A stretch of 64,000 nucleotides of DNA from Rivularia sp963920925 (GTDB taxonomy: Bacteria; Cyanobacteriota; Cyanobacteriia; Cyanobacteriales; Nostocaceae), in assembly GCF_963920925.1 (NCBI RefSeq), contig NZ_CAWUDI010000021.1:62001-126000 (forward strand), read 5' to 3'. The translations under genes and the position numbers were made by a program. Under the pieces are notes generated by a model. It saw only the letters and a program-made list of their open reading frames with translations. It ran no database searches and was not told the DNA's origin. Of the stretch, positions 8,288 through 16,922 are shown in pieces (position 1 is the stretch's first letter; each line of letters opens with the position of its first letter).

Positions 8288-9694
8288 TCACTGTTCACTG
8301 CTAACTGATAACGGGCGTTTTTCGTGCATTGGGTTTGCTGCTTCTAACTGTGCTGCTAGGCTGATAATCGTGTTTTCTGCGGCAGGTTTTCCGATTAACT
8401 GTACTGAAATAGGTAAACCTTTTTCGTCAAAACCAACGGGAAGGGATATTGCAGGTTGCCCGGTGGCGTTTGCTGCTGGACAAGGTGCAACCCAGCGAAC
8501 TATATTATCAAATGTTTCTTCGGGACTTAATGCAGCCCATTCACCAACGCGAATGGGTGAATGTAGATAAACTGGCATAACTAATACGTCTATATTGTCG
8601 AAAAACCCAACGAGTTTTCGAGCTACTATCTGCATCTGGTACACTGCCCTTAAGTATTCTCCGGCAGAACAACTTCTGGATAATAACCAGCGATTTAAAG
8701 GTTGTAAAATTTCTACAGGAACTCCAGAAGCGGCTACGTTAGCTTGCCAAACTATCTGAAATGGTTCTACTAAAGCGCTAATGTCAGGACATTTTTCTTC
8801 TACTGTATGTCCTAATTCTTCTAATAATTTAACTGTTTGGATTACGCCTTGATGACAGTTTGCGTCTGCTTCTCCTAAAGGTGGAATGCTGGTACAAAAG
8901 GCGATGCGTAGATTCTGTAGTTTTTCTTGAGTGGAAGCAAAAAATGTTTTTTCGGGTTCGGGCAACCAGTAAGAGTCTCCCGAAACATAGCCAGATATAG
9001 CATCTAATAAAGCTGCTGCATCGGCTACGGTTCTTGCTATGGGGCCATTTGTAGCAATTCCATTGAGGCGATCGCCAACTGGTGCATGAGTAACTCTTCC
9101 TCTAGATGGCTTGATACCGACTAAACCACAACAAGCCGCAGGGCCGCGAATTGAACCGCCACCATCCGAACCTTGGGCGATCGAACACAATCCCGCTGCA
9201 AGTGCCGAAGCAGCCCCACCGCTAGAACCACCAGAAGTATATTCTAAATTCCAAGGATTTCTAGTTGGGGGAAAACCCGTAGCTTCAGTGTAAGGAAATG
9301 AACCTAATTCCGAACTAGCCGTTTTACCTAAAATGACGAAACCAGCTTGTTTGATTTTTGCAACTACACCATCATCATAATCTGGTACATTACCGAGTAA
9401 TGCTGCATTACCGTAACTGCAAGGAATACCAGCAACTGGATTTAAGTCTTTAATTGAAATAGGCACCCCGAAAAATAATGGCAAATCCTCAGTTTGCGTC
9501 AACATTTCGGTTTTGTTTTTAGCATCATCAATCGCCTGTTCTGCCGTAACAGTAAAATAACTTCCTAACTTAGAATTAAATTGTTGAATGCGTTCCAAAT
9601 ATAATTCCACCAACTCTAGCGGCGAAATTTCCTTACTACGAATTAATTCTGACTGTTTTAACGCCGATGCGAACGCTAAATCAACTTGATTCAT
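8288..9694 (-). CDS. Amidase signature family amidohydrolase
   Basis: A 468-residue enzyme of the amidase signature family (the GatA, fatty-acid-amide hydrolase and AtzF fold). The Ser-cisSer-Lys triad is visible as Lys in ISIKDL, the Gly/Ser-rich signature TSGGSSGGAASALAAG, and the nucleophile region GSDGGGSIRGPAACCGLVG. The C-terminal ATGQPAISLPVGFDEKGLPI is also typical. No gatB or gatC is adjacent and the protein is not an obvious GatA, so I call a general amidase of unknown substrate. The start MNQVDLAFASALKQ is well placed. Confidence 0.92.
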   Translation of the reverse strand: MNQVDLAFASALKQSELIRSKEISPLELVELYLERIQQFNSKLGSYFTVTAEQAIDDAKNKTEMLTQTEDLPLFFGVPISIKDLNPVAGIPCSYGNAALLGNVPDYDDGVVAKIKQAGFVILGKTASSELGSFPYTEATGFPPTRNPWNLEYTSGGSSGGAASALAAGLCSIAQGSDGGGSIRGPAACCGLVGIKPSRGRVTHAPVGDRLNGIATNGPIARTVADAAALLDAISGYVSGDSYWLPEPEKTFFASTQEKLQNLRIAFCTSIPPLGEADANCHQGVIQTVKLLEELGHTVEEKCPDISALVEPFQIVWQANVAASGVPVEILQPLNRWLLSRSCSAGEYLRAVYQMQIVARKLVGFFDNIDVLVMPVYLHSPIRVGEWAALSPEETFDNIVRWVAPCPAANATGQPAISLPVGFDEKGLPISVQLIGKPAAENTIISLAAQLEAANPMHEKRPLSVSSEQ

Positions 9695-9891
9695 TGATTT
9701 GAACTACCTCTAAAACGAAAATCTCCCGTATGGGAGCGTCGGAATTTTATTTTTAACTTTCTTGCTTGTAACCCCTACATAATCTAAGTCTTGGAGAAAT
9801 TGCAAGCTGAGATAACCCAGTTTAACTCAGTTTTTGTAGCCTGGATATCTTGCTAAAATTTTATTTATTCGAAATACTGCTGAGAATTTGT

Positions 9892-10161
9892 ATGTCAGAT
9901 TTAACAGAAGCTTTAGATAGAATTTTAAATTGGTTGCAGCGACAAAGACGCGAACATCCGCAAGCAACTGAAGATTGGTGGATTCGTTCGCCAGAAGAAG
10001 AAAATAACCCCCCTTTTGTCAAACCTGCTTTATCTTCAGCGAAAATTGCACAAATCACTAAAGATGTACAGCGAGACTTTCCCCCAGAAGTTTATCAACT
10101 ATATCAGTGGCGAAATGGAAGTTATTACGGTAATTCCATGTTTGATTTTGAACAAATTAAA
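9892..10161 (+). pseudogene. SMI1/KNR4-family protein, 3'-truncated
   Basis: The ATG at 9892 starts MSDLTEALDRILNWLQRQ and reads into a recognisable SMI1/KNR4 N-terminal part (FPPEVYQLYQWRNG, about residues 60-75). Homology stops at FDFEQIK near 10160, only about a third to a half of the usual domain. Beyond this, the open frame to 10236 is only the antisense of a toxin-antitoxin gene that ends at 10162. SMI1/KNR4 proteins are often immunity or interaction proteins. The precise abutment suggests that the 3' part was lost when the toxin-antitoxin block arrived or was rearranged. Confidence 0.65.
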
Positions 10162-10458
10162 TTATTGCTTTGTTTCCGCTTTAATTTCTTGCATAATTAT
10201 ATAAATTTGTTCTTCAGACTGAATATGACGCGATAAAACTTGTGCTGTTTTCTCTAATAAACGTTGATTAAATAATTTGGTAATATCCTGTCGTAAACCT
10301 TGTCCGATATAAAATTTCAATAATGCTTCTACAGACATATCTCTACTAGCGGCTACTTCTTCAAGAGATGCTAAAGTATCTTTGGGGATATTGAGCGGAA
10401 CAATTTATTTTTCACGGGGACGTATTTGTAGTTGCAATTCTTCATGATTATTGCTCAT
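10162..10458 (-). pseudogene. Antitoxin of a BrnT-type pair, with an in-frame stop
   Basis: Reading from the ATG at 10458 gives MSNNHEELQLQIRPREK, then TAA at codon 18 (10405-10407), then IVPLNIPKDTLASLEEVAA and on, in the same frame, through SVEALLKFYIGQGLRQDI to a stop at 10162. The downstream part is intact and protein-like, so a single base change most likely converted a sense codon (perhaps CAA or GAA) to TAA. The start overlaps the end of the BrnT toxin gene by 11 bases (10448-10458), with GGAG just before it, as expected for a coupled pair. Without read-through the antitoxin would be only 17 residues. Confidence 0.7.
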
Positions 10459-10738
10459 ATAATCTCCTTTCATTTTTTATTGCTGGACGAGCGGAAATAA
10501 TTCTTTTTACGACTTTTCTTTCAACATAAACGACTAATAGCAAACGTTGTGATAGCGAATACCTTAAAATAAAATCGCGTTGTTCATTATTAGCACTTGC
10601 CTCTCCTTCTTGATAAAACGGATCGAAAAATACTTCCGCTGCTTCTTCAAAGTTAACACCATGTTTAATCAAATTGCTCTGAGCTTTGTTTATATCCCAT
10701 TCAAACTCAATATCTTGAATTCGGTAAACAAAATTCAT
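10448..10738 (-). CDS. BrnT family toxin (RelE-like ribonuclease fold)
   Basis: A 96-residue protein with the BrnT/COG2929 pattern: FEWDINKAQSNLIKHGVNFE near the N-terminus, AAEVFFDP, a central RDFILRYSLSQRLLLVVY strand pair, and the C-terminal RIISARPAIKNERRLYE. BrnT toxins are type II ribonucleases neutralised by a cognate DNA-binding antitoxin. The toxin gene is first and the antitoxin gene overlaps its 3' end, the normal BrnTA order. The partner carries a stop codon, so the toxin may be silenced, inactive or controlled in trans. Confidence 0.85.
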   Translation of the reverse strand: MNFVYRIQDIEFEWDINKAQSNLIKHGVNFEEAAEVFFDPFYQEGEASANNEQRDFILRYSLSQRLLLVVYVERKVVKRIISARPAIKNERRLYEQ

Positions 10739-10770
10739 TATCTATTTCATTCCCAGTATTTATTAAATAA

Positions 10771-10860
10771 TTACTCGCTAATAATTGCTTTTAAAACTCT
10801 TTCGGTTTCCGCTTCTAAAGCTAAAATATCGGCTGCGATTTCTTCTAAACTCAGCAGATT
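10771..10860 (-). pseudogene. C-terminal remnant of an unidentified gene
   Basis: On the minus strand, about 28 codons read LLSLEEIAADILALEAETER and then VLKAIISE before a stop at 10771. This amphipathic helix resembles the C-terminal tail of type I restriction methylase subunits, but it is too short for a firm call. The frame is cut off by the inverted-repeat element beginning at 10861. It lies 32 bases upstream of brnT. Confidence 0.35.
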
Positions 10861-11068
10861 GTAGGTTGGGTTAGACACGAAAGAAATCTAGTTGGTAATT
10901 AAAAAATTCGTTTATCGTGTTGTAACCCAACATCATGATGGTGGATAAACAATATTATATGAGAAGAGGAAAATCTTTGTGGACTAATCATATCTCGGAT
11001 GTTGGGTTACGGCACAACACTTATTGGTAATTACAAGCTACTTTATTCAAGTGCCTAACCCAACCTAC
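10861..11068. mobile_element. 208-bp MITE-like element with 14-bp perfect terminal inverted repeats
   Basis: It begins GTAGGTTGGGTTAG and ends with the exact reverse complement CTAACCCAACCTAC (11055-11068). Internally there is a second inverted pair, TGTTGTAACCCAACAT and ATGTTGGGTTACGGCACAACA. It has no coding capacity. I see no clear target-site duplication. It separates a gene remnant from the next minus-strand gene. Confidence 0.8.
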
Positions 11069-11111
11069 TAGGTAAAATTTAAAATAAATACATCCGTTGT
11101 GTTGTTAAAAT

Positions 11112-11711
11112 CTAAAATCTTATACTTCCCGCCCGACAATCGCGCAACCAAGTTTGAATTCCTTGCCCTACAGCACTATTACTACTTTCTCTCGGTGGTG
11201 TCGGTGGTTGCTGTTTGGGATAACCACCCGTTTGCGAATACATCATTGCTACTCGCCAGCCGCTTTCAGTTTTCGTCAAAAATAGCCAGTGAAATTGTTG
11301 TAATTGAACTGCTTTACCTTTTACATACTGACGTTCTAAAGTTGTAAAAAAGACTTGTTCGACTCCATTTTTCCCATTTGCTGATTTATCCGCTTCATCC
11401 GTCCAGCTTTTCAAAGGTAACGCTTGAAAATCGGGTTTCCCAGCTACCAACATATAACTATAAACCTGTACAGACCTATCCAAACGGCGAGCGCGTTGAG
11501 TCGCACGATTAAAATAAGCCGGTAAATCTCGTAATAATTTAGTAGTAAATGTAGCTAAATCTTGATTCGAGCAAGAAGTTTTTTGTACTGTATTCTTAAC
11601 AACAGAATTCGCTGCGAATGTAGGATAAGAAGATGTATTAGATATTAAAATCCAAAAACTACATACAAGCAATAAATAATAATTTCTTACTCTGAATTGA
11701 TAATTGATCAT
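11112..11711 (-). CDS. Exported protein of unknown function
   Basis: A 199-residue protein with an N-terminal hydrophobic signal (YYLLLVCSFWILIS) ending near YPTFAANS, so probably secreted or periplasmic. The mature part has two cysteines (TSCSNQD and the C-terminal RDCRAGSIRF) that could pair, and an aromatic-rich core (FHWLFLTKTESGWRVAMMYSQ). A proline-rich stretch (KQQPPTPPRESS) precedes the C-terminus. I do not recognise a domain. It begins two bases downstream of the pyrF stop codon, so the two may be co-transcribed. Confidence 0.75.
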   Translation of the reverse strand: MINYQFRVRNYYLLLVCSFWILISNTSSYPTFAANSVVKNTVQKTSCSNQDLATFTTKLLRDLPAYFNRATQRARRLDRSVQVYSYMLVAGKPDFQALPLKSWTDEADKSANGKNGVEQVFFTTLERQYVKGKAVQLQQFHWLFLTKTESGWRVAMMYSQTGGYPKQQPPTPPRESSNSAVGQGIQTWLRDCRAGSIRF

Positions 11712-11713
11712 TG

Positions 11714-12424
11714 TTAATTGATAATTGATAACTCCTCACAAATCTTCTTCCAAGCCAGCGCCGGTTCATCAGCAGCAGTAATCGGTCTGCCAATCACTAA
11801 ATAATCGGCTCCCGCTTGTAAAGCTTGCTTTGGAGTAAAAGTTCGTTTTTGGTCGCCTTTGTCCGCCCAGCTTGGACGTATCCCCGGACACACAAACAAA
11901 AAATCATCTCCACAAACATCTCGTAATTTTGCAACTTCTTGAGGCGAACAAACTGCCCCATCTAATCCCGATTCCTTAGCCAAAAGCGCCATTTGCAAAG
12001 CATATTCCGGCAACTCTAAAGGAACCTTCAAATCAAATGCCAATTGCCTCGAAGAAATACTAGTCAGCAAAGTAATAGCAATTAATTTAGGTGGTTCCAC
12101 TCCCGCTTGTGCGGCACCGACCGCTAAACCCTCAGTAGCAGCTTGGAGTGCATCTTTACCAGCAGTAGCATGAATAGTTAGTAAATCTACACCATAACGA
12201 GCAGCGCTACGACAAGCACCTTTTACCGTATTCGGAATATCGTGAAACTTCAAATCGAGAAAAATCTTTTTTTGACGAGATTTAAGCGCTTCTATAATTT
12301 TCGGGCCGCAGCTAGTAAACAACTCCAAACCAACCTTGAAAAAAGTAACTTCAGAGAGCTTTTCAACAAGCGCGATCGCACTTGATTCATCTGCTACATC
12401 TAAGGGGACTATGATTTTTTGCAT
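11714..12424 (-). CDS. pyrF: Orotidine 5'-phosphate decarboxylase
   Basis: A 236-residue OMP decarboxylase that forms UMP in the last step of pyrimidine synthesis. Hallmarks are MQKIIVPLDVADESSA at the N-terminus, the catalytic Asp-Lys-Asp signature IFLDLKFHDIPNTV, and the phosphate-binding C-terminal GADYLVIGRPIT. The frame is open 20 codons upstream to 12484, but that extension (SPHLPISP repeats) is the translation of GATGGGGA tandem repeats, and MQKII matches the family start. It lies about 130 bases downstream of tyrS on the same strand, separated by those repeats. Confidence 0.96.
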   Translation of the reverse strand: MQKIIVPLDVADESSAIALVEKLSEVTFFKVGLELFTSCGPKIIEALKSRQKKIFLDLKFHDIPNTVKGACRSAARYGVDLLTIHATAGKDALQAATEGLAVGAAQAGVEPPKLIAITLLTSISSRQLAFDLKVPLELPEYALQMALLAKESGLDGAVCSPQEVAKLRDVCGDDFLFVCPGIRPSWADKGDQKRTFTPKQALQAGADYLVIGRPITAADEPALAWKKICEELSIIN

Positions 12425-12545
12425 GGGAGATGAGGGGGAGATGGGGAGATGGGGAGATTGGGAGATGGGGAGATAGGGGGACAAGGGGACAAGGGGAGAA
12501 GGAGAAATATTAATTACTAACTCCTAACTCCTAACTGTTTACCGA
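12425..12545. repeat. Tandem short repeats upstream of pyrF
   Basis: GAGATGGGGAGATGGGG and GGGGACAAGGGGACAAGG runs, followed by AACTCCTAACTCC heptamers, fill the tyrS-pyrF spacer. They create a false N-terminal extension of the pyrF frame. Confidence 0.85.
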
Positions 12546-12552
12546 TCGCTGT

Positions 12553-13746
12553 TCACTGTAAAAGTTTGACGAACTTCTTTTTTCCAAGTTGTAAAACTTT
12601 ACCTTGTAATTCTTCTGAGGTATTAAAGGTAGCGTCGGTATCTGTTATTTTCTCACCGTCTAAGCGCACTCCACCTTCCTGAATTTTTCTTCTTCCTTCG
12701 CCGCTACTTTTACATAAACCGCTAGCATTAAGAAGATAAAATAGTTTAGCGGGGAATTCTACTTCGGCTAAAGAATATTCTGGTACTTCACCTGCTTTGC
12801 CTCCAGATGCTGCAGCTTTTTCTGCTTCTATGGCAGCTTGTTCGCCATGATACTGAGTTACAACTTGTTTGGCTAATAACTGTTGGCGATCTCTCGGGTT
12901 TTGTGGCAGATTGTCTTCATCTAAATCTGTTAATAGTTCAAAATAATCAGATAGGAGTTCATCGGGGATAGCCTGTAATTTCTGATACTTTTGAGAAGGG
13001 TGTTCTGCAACGGCTACATAATTATTTAGGGACTTTGACATTTTTTGAACGCCGTCAGTACCTACTAAAATTGGTAACAACAGTCCAAATTGTGGCTTTT
13101 TACGGAAGTGACGTTGCAAATCTCGTCCGACAGCAATGTTAAACTTTTGGTCAGTTGCTCCTAATTCTACATCTGAATCAACAGCGACTGAATCGTAACC
13201 CTGCATCAATGGATATAGGAACTCATGGATAAAAATAGGATTCTCTTTCTTATAGCGTTCGGCAAAGCCTTCCTTTGCTAACATTTGTTGCACTGTCATT
13301 GTTGAAAGTAACTCCAAAATTTGCCCTAAGTTCAACTTGTTAAGCCATTCGGAGTTATAACGGACTTCTAACCTACCTGGAGTGTCAAAATCCAAAATCG
13401 GTCTAACTTGCTCTAGATAGTTTTTAGCATTTTGCTGTACTTCTTCTTGTGTAAGTTGACGACGTGTTTCGGATTTACCTGACGGGTCGCCTATTCTCGC
13501 GGTAAAATCACCAATAATCAGTACTGCTGTATGACCATTCTCTTGGAAAGCTCGCAGTTTCCGCATTGGTATACTATGACCAAGGTGAATATCCGCACCT
13601 GTAGGATCGATGCCAAATTTAATTCTTAAAGGTTTCTCAGATGTTTCCAAAAGCTTTTCAAGACTCTCGGATTCTTGATCGGAATCGTCTCCTTGGGGGA
13701 AAATTTCTACAGTACCCCGATGTAGCCAAGAGAATGAATGCCCCAT
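12553..13746 (-). CDS. tyrS: Tyrosyl-tRNA synthetase
   Basis: A 397-residue class I aminoacyl-tRNA synthetase that charges tRNA-Tyr. The HIGH-type motif appears as HLGHSIPMRK (about residues 56-65) and the KMSKS loop as KMSKSLNNY (about 235). The C-terminal S4-like RNA-binding region includes GEGRRKIQEGGVRLDG. It belongs to the TyrZ-like branch by length and motif form. There is no T-box or other leader visible upstream. It is divergent from the penicillin-binding protein gene, with 177 bases between the starts. Confidence 0.96.
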   Translation of the reverse strand: MGHSFSWLHRGTVEIFPQGDDSDQESESLEKLLETSEKPLRIKFGIDPTGADIHLGHSIPMRKLRAFQENGHTAVLIIGDFTARIGDPSGKSETRRQLTQEEVQQNAKNYLEQVRPILDFDTPGRLEVRYNSEWLNKLNLGQILELLSTMTVQQMLAKEGFAERYKKENPIFIHEFLYPLMQGYDSVAVDSDVELGATDQKFNIAVGRDLQRHFRKKPQFGLLLPILVGTDGVQKMSKSLNNYVAVAEHPSQKYQKLQAIPDELLSDYFELLTDLDEDNLPQNPRDRQQLLAKQVVTQYHGEQAAIEAEKAAASGGKAGEVPEYSLAEVEFPAKLFYLLNASGLCKSSGEGRRKIQEGGVRLDGEKITDTDATFNTSEELQGKVLQLGKKKFVKLLQ

Positions 13747-13923
13747 GCTAGTTTAGAAATTACTAATTATAGTGTTAACTCTGGTTGTAAGCTTAGTCGC
13801 GATCGCTCTATAAATGATAGGGATAGCTCCAAACAACAAACTAATATAATTACAAAAAACAACCGCTTTGACCTGCATTTATTAATTAGACTTATTATTT
13901 ACAAGTGAGGAAGTGAGATAGCC

Positions 13924-15846
13924 GTGTCATCTAGGACTTTTGAAAAAAAGCAGCCCCAGGCTCCGGTTTCGTCGGGCTTTGAATTTATCAAAGGAGTCGG
14001 TCAGGTAGCTGGCGGAACTCTGTTAGCTGCCACAATGCTGACAAGCTCTATTGTAGCTGGAGGATTAGTCGGTTTAGCAATTAGTTTCCGTAATTTACCT
14101 GATGTCAGACAGTTACGCAACTTCTTTCCTTCTGAAACAACTTACATTTACGATATGAAAGGTAAGTTGCTTACGAGTTTACACGGTGAAGCGAATCGCG
14201 AGGTTGTTACTAGAGAAAAAATTTCTCCAGAGCTAAAGCGAGCCGTATTAGCGAGTGAGGATAGCGATTTCTATTTTCACCACGGCATTAACCCCAAAGG
14301 TGTTGGTCGCGCTATTGTCACCAACTATACATCCGGTGGAGTTAGTCAAGGTGCTTCGACCATCACCATGCAGTTGGTGAAAAACCTGTTTCTTAACCAG
14401 CGACGCGAAATTACTCGTAAGTTAGCTGAAGCTGTATTAGCAATTCGTCTCGAACAAATTCTTTCTAAAGACGATATTTTGGAAATGTACCTCAACCAAG
14501 TTTATTGGGGTCATAATAATTATGGAGTCCAAACTGCCGCACGTAGTTACTTTAACAAGTCAGCGAGCCAACTAAATTTGGCTGAATCGGCAATGATGGC
14601 TGGATTAATCCAAGCTCCAGAGAGATACAGTCCATTTATAAGCATGGAAAAAGCCAAATTCCAGCAGAAAACCGTTCTAGGACGAATGCGGGATTTGGGT
14701 TGGATTGACCAAAAACAATACGATACTGCACTAAAAGAAGAGATTAAACTGGGTAGAATTAGGTCTTTCGGAGGTAGTGCTTTACCTTACATTACTAATG
14801 AAGTTTCGCGAGAATTAGCCAAGAAATTTGGTCGCGATGCATTGCTTAAAGGCGGTATGCGAGTACAAACCACCGTCGATATCGATTTCCAGAAAATGGC
14901 GGAAGATGTTGTCAAGAAATGGCATTATCGACTATTAAGTCGCGGTTTATATAAAAACCAAATTGCTTTGGTAGCTGTAGATCCCCGCACTCATTACGTT
15001 AAAGCATTAGTTGGTGGTGTAGATTCTCAAAAAAGCGAATTCAATCGCGGTACTCAAGCTCAAAGACAGCCTGGTTCTGCTTTTAAACCTTTTGTTTACT
15101 ACACTGCATTTGCGACTGGTAAATATACTCCTAATTCAATCGTCTACGATACTCCAGTCAGCTATAGAGACGGTAGCGGTTGGTATAGACCTCGTAACTA
15201 TGACAACAGTTTTGGCGGTGCAATGTCAATTCGTCATGCACTCAAACTATCTCGAAATATTCCCGTTATTAAGATTGGTAAAGCTATCGGGATGAATAAG
15301 GTAGTTGAAACCAGCCGCACTTTGGGTATCATGAGTCCAATGGAACCCGTAACTTCTTTGCCTTTGGGTGCCATTGGGGTAACACCGTTGGAAATGGCTT
15401 CGGCTTATGCTACTTTTGCTAACTATGGCTGGCAATCACCAACAACGGTAATTGCTCGCGTTACCGATAGTAGCGGTAATGTTTTACTAGACAATACACC
15501 GAAACCCAAACTAGTCTTAGATTCTTGGGCAGCAGCTTCCACAATCAACATTCTTCAAACCGTAGTTTCTGAGGGTACTGGTAAAAATGCTGCTTTAGGT
15601 CGTCCCACAGCAGGTAAAACGGGAACGACATCTTCAGAAAAAGATATATGGTTTGTAGGTACCGTACCGCAGTTAACTACTGCCGTTTGGATTGGTAGGG
15701 ACGACAATAAAACCTTGTCTAGAGGTGCGACAGGTGGTGGCGATGTAGCTCCGATTTGGCGTGATTTTATGGTTAGAGCGCTAAAAGGCGTACCCGCACA
15801 GAGTTTTACTCCGCCTTCAAAATTTACTCGTCCCAAAGCAAAATAG
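13924..15846 (+). CDS. Class A penicillin-binding protein (PBP1A family)
   Basis: A 640-residue bifunctional peptidoglycan synthase. After a cytoplasmic leader and one membrane anchor (about residues 30-55), the GT51 glycosyltransferase domain shows EDSDFYFHHGINPKG and QGASTITMQLVKNLFLNQ. The transpeptidase domain has the SxxK nucleophile in PGSAFKPF, SRN in KLSRNIPVI, and KTGTT. The start is GTG at 13924, preceded by GAGGAAGTGAGATA, a good ribosome binding site. Length fits the short cyanobacterial PBP1A paralogues. It acts in the periplasm in cell-wall synthesis. Confidence 0.95.
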   Translation: MSSRTFEKKQPQAPVSSGFEFIKGVGQVAGGTLLAATMLTSSIVAGGLVGLAISFRNLPDVRQLRNFFPSETTYIYDMKGKLLTSLHGEANREVVTREKISPELKRAVLASEDSDFYFHHGINPKGVGRAIVTNYTSGGVSQGASTITMQLVKNLFLNQRREITRKLAEAVLAIRLEQILSKDDILEMYLNQVYWGHNNYGVQTAARSYFNKSASQLNLAESAMMAGLIQAPERYSPFISMEKAKFQQKTVLGRMRDLGWIDQKQYDTALKEEIKLGRIRSFGGSALPYITNEVSRELAKKFGRDALLKGGMRVQTTVDIDFQKMAEDVVKKWHYRLLSRGLYKNQIALVAVDPRTHYVKALVGGVDSQKSEFNRGTQAQRQPGSAFKPFVYYTAFATGKYTPNSIVYDTPVSYRDGSGWYRPRNYDNSFGGAMSIRHALKLSRNIPVIKIGKAIGMNKVVETSRTLGIMSPMEPVTSLPLGAIGVTPLEMASAYATFANYGWQSPTTVIARVTDSSGNVLLDNTPKPKLVLDSWAAASTINILQTVVSEGTGKNAALGRPTAGKTGTTSSEKDIWFVGTVPQLTTAVWIGRDDNKTLSRGATGGGDVAPIWRDFMVRALKGVPAQSFTPPSKFTRPKAK

Positions 15847-15933
15847 CTTTTTAGAAGGTGCGCCAGTTAGGAGTTAAAAGTTTAATCTTTTAACTCTTAA
15901 CTCATAATTCATAACTCATAACTCATGACTAAA

Positions 15934-16257
15934 TTAAGGATTTCTTTCTAAATCGGTTTTCATTCGTTCTAAGGTAAGACTCATTTGGTCAAACATTTGT
16001 TGAGGAGTTACCCCAAATTGATTTAATTGAGTTTTTAATTGCTCAACTGTCATTTGCGCCATAAAATCTTCAGATAGCTCGAAGCGCTTCATAAATACCC
16101 GATAGCGCTCCATCATCGCTTCCATCTTGCTGATAAAAAGTTTTTTACCTTCGCGGTCGAATTTACCATAACTGTTACCAAGCTGAATCAATGCTTGATA
16201 ATCTTCAAATAGCTTTTTCGCTTCTTGCTGAACTATGTCGGAGTCGAAGAATCCCAT
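15934..16257 (-). CDS. DUF1825 family protein
   Basis: A 107-residue, highly charged, helical protein starting MGFFDSDIVQQEAKKLFEDY, which is the DUF1825 signature found across cyanobacteria. The family has no established biochemical function known to me. It has no signal peptide and is presumably cytoplasmic. It converges with the penicillin-binding protein gene, and short AACTCATAACTCATAA repeats lie between the two stops. Confidence 0.9.
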   Translation of the reverse strand: MGFFDSDIVQQEAKKLFEDYQALIQLGNSYGKFDREGKKLFISKMEAMMERYRVFMKRFELSEDFMAQMTVEQLKTQLNQFGVTPQQMFDQMSLTLERMKTDLERNP

Positions 16258-16337
16258 ATTAGTTGTATTTAAATGAATGTTGAGATTTAATATATTGTTA
16301 CTTCACCTGCTATTTTTATTTTAATCCACCTAATTAA

Positions 16338-16456
16338 TCTAGGGAACAACCTGAAGCAATAGTAGTGACTTTCTACTCAGCTCGGTACAAGCCTGGTTGA
16401 GCAAGTTATGTCACTGAACCAAGAATCCTCCTACCTTTAGGTCGAGGAGTGTCAAT
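16338..16456 (+). mobile_element. Solo right end of an IS200/IS605-type element (TnpB 3' tail and terminal hairpin)
   Basis: A short open stretch reads SREQPEAIVVTFYSARYKPG before a stop, like the extreme C-terminus of a TnpB protein. It is followed by the sequence GAATCCTCCTACCTTTAGGT and CGAGGAGTGTCAA (16423-16455). That hairpin plus a TCAA end is the usual right terminus of IS605-group elements in cyanobacteria and overlaps the region that encodes the guide (omega) RNA scaffold. No tnpA or upstream tnpB is present, so this is a remnant. Assignment is by remembered pattern and needs a search. Confidence 0.45.
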
Positions 16457-16550
16457 TTCGCACGTTTAGTTAGTATAGCTGTATATTTTTAAGTAACCGA
16501 AAAGCGGCTCCGTATTTCAATGCAGGTAAAAAGGTAGATAAATTAGGAAT

Positions 16551-16922
16551 ATGCTTGCCAAAAACAAAAGCCGAAGTATTGCAGCAATTTTAGCTTTATC
16601 TGGTGCGGTAACAATCTCAGGCTTACACAAGTTTTATTTAGGACAGCCGTTATGGGGAATACTTTATGTATTGCTTTCTTGGACACCCATACCCAAAGTA
16701 GCTTGCGCCATTGAAGCTGTTTGGTATTTAGCCCAAGACGAAGATACTTTTGATCGCAATTTCAATTCGGGTAAGTCAGCAAAATCCATTTTTTCTTCTA
16801 AAGCTTCAGGAGTAAAAACGCTTGCTCAAGATTTACGAGAATTAGACGCTTTACGCCAAGATGGATTAATATCCGAATACGAATTTGAACAAAAGCGCCG
16901 TCAGCTTATAGATAGTGATTAG
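16551..16922 (+). CDS. TM2 domain protein with C-terminal SHOCT-like segment
   Basis: A 123-residue membrane protein. Residues about 10-60 form a TM2 domain with two membrane helices and the typical SGLHKFYLGQPLWGILYVLL (Gly-rich, KFYLG). The C-terminal region ELDALRQDGLISEYEFEQKR is a SHOCT-like short helix pair. TM2 proteins are small envelope proteins of mostly unknown function. It ends in front of a tract of short tandem repeats. Confidence 0.85.
   Translation: MLAKNKSRSIAAILALSGAVTISGLHKFYLGQPLWGILYVLLSWTPIPKVACAIEAVWYLAQDEDTFDRNFNSGKSAKSIFSSKASGVKTLAQDLRELDALRQDGLISEYEFEQKRRQLIDSD

Noticed and set aside
10580..10864. Plus-strand frame antisense to brnT
   Set aside because: The brnT gene on the minus strand explains the sequence; this frame shows no family pattern.
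12425..12484. Longer N-terminus for pyrF
   Set aside because: The extra 20 codons are the translation of GATGGGGA repeats and the family start is at 12424.
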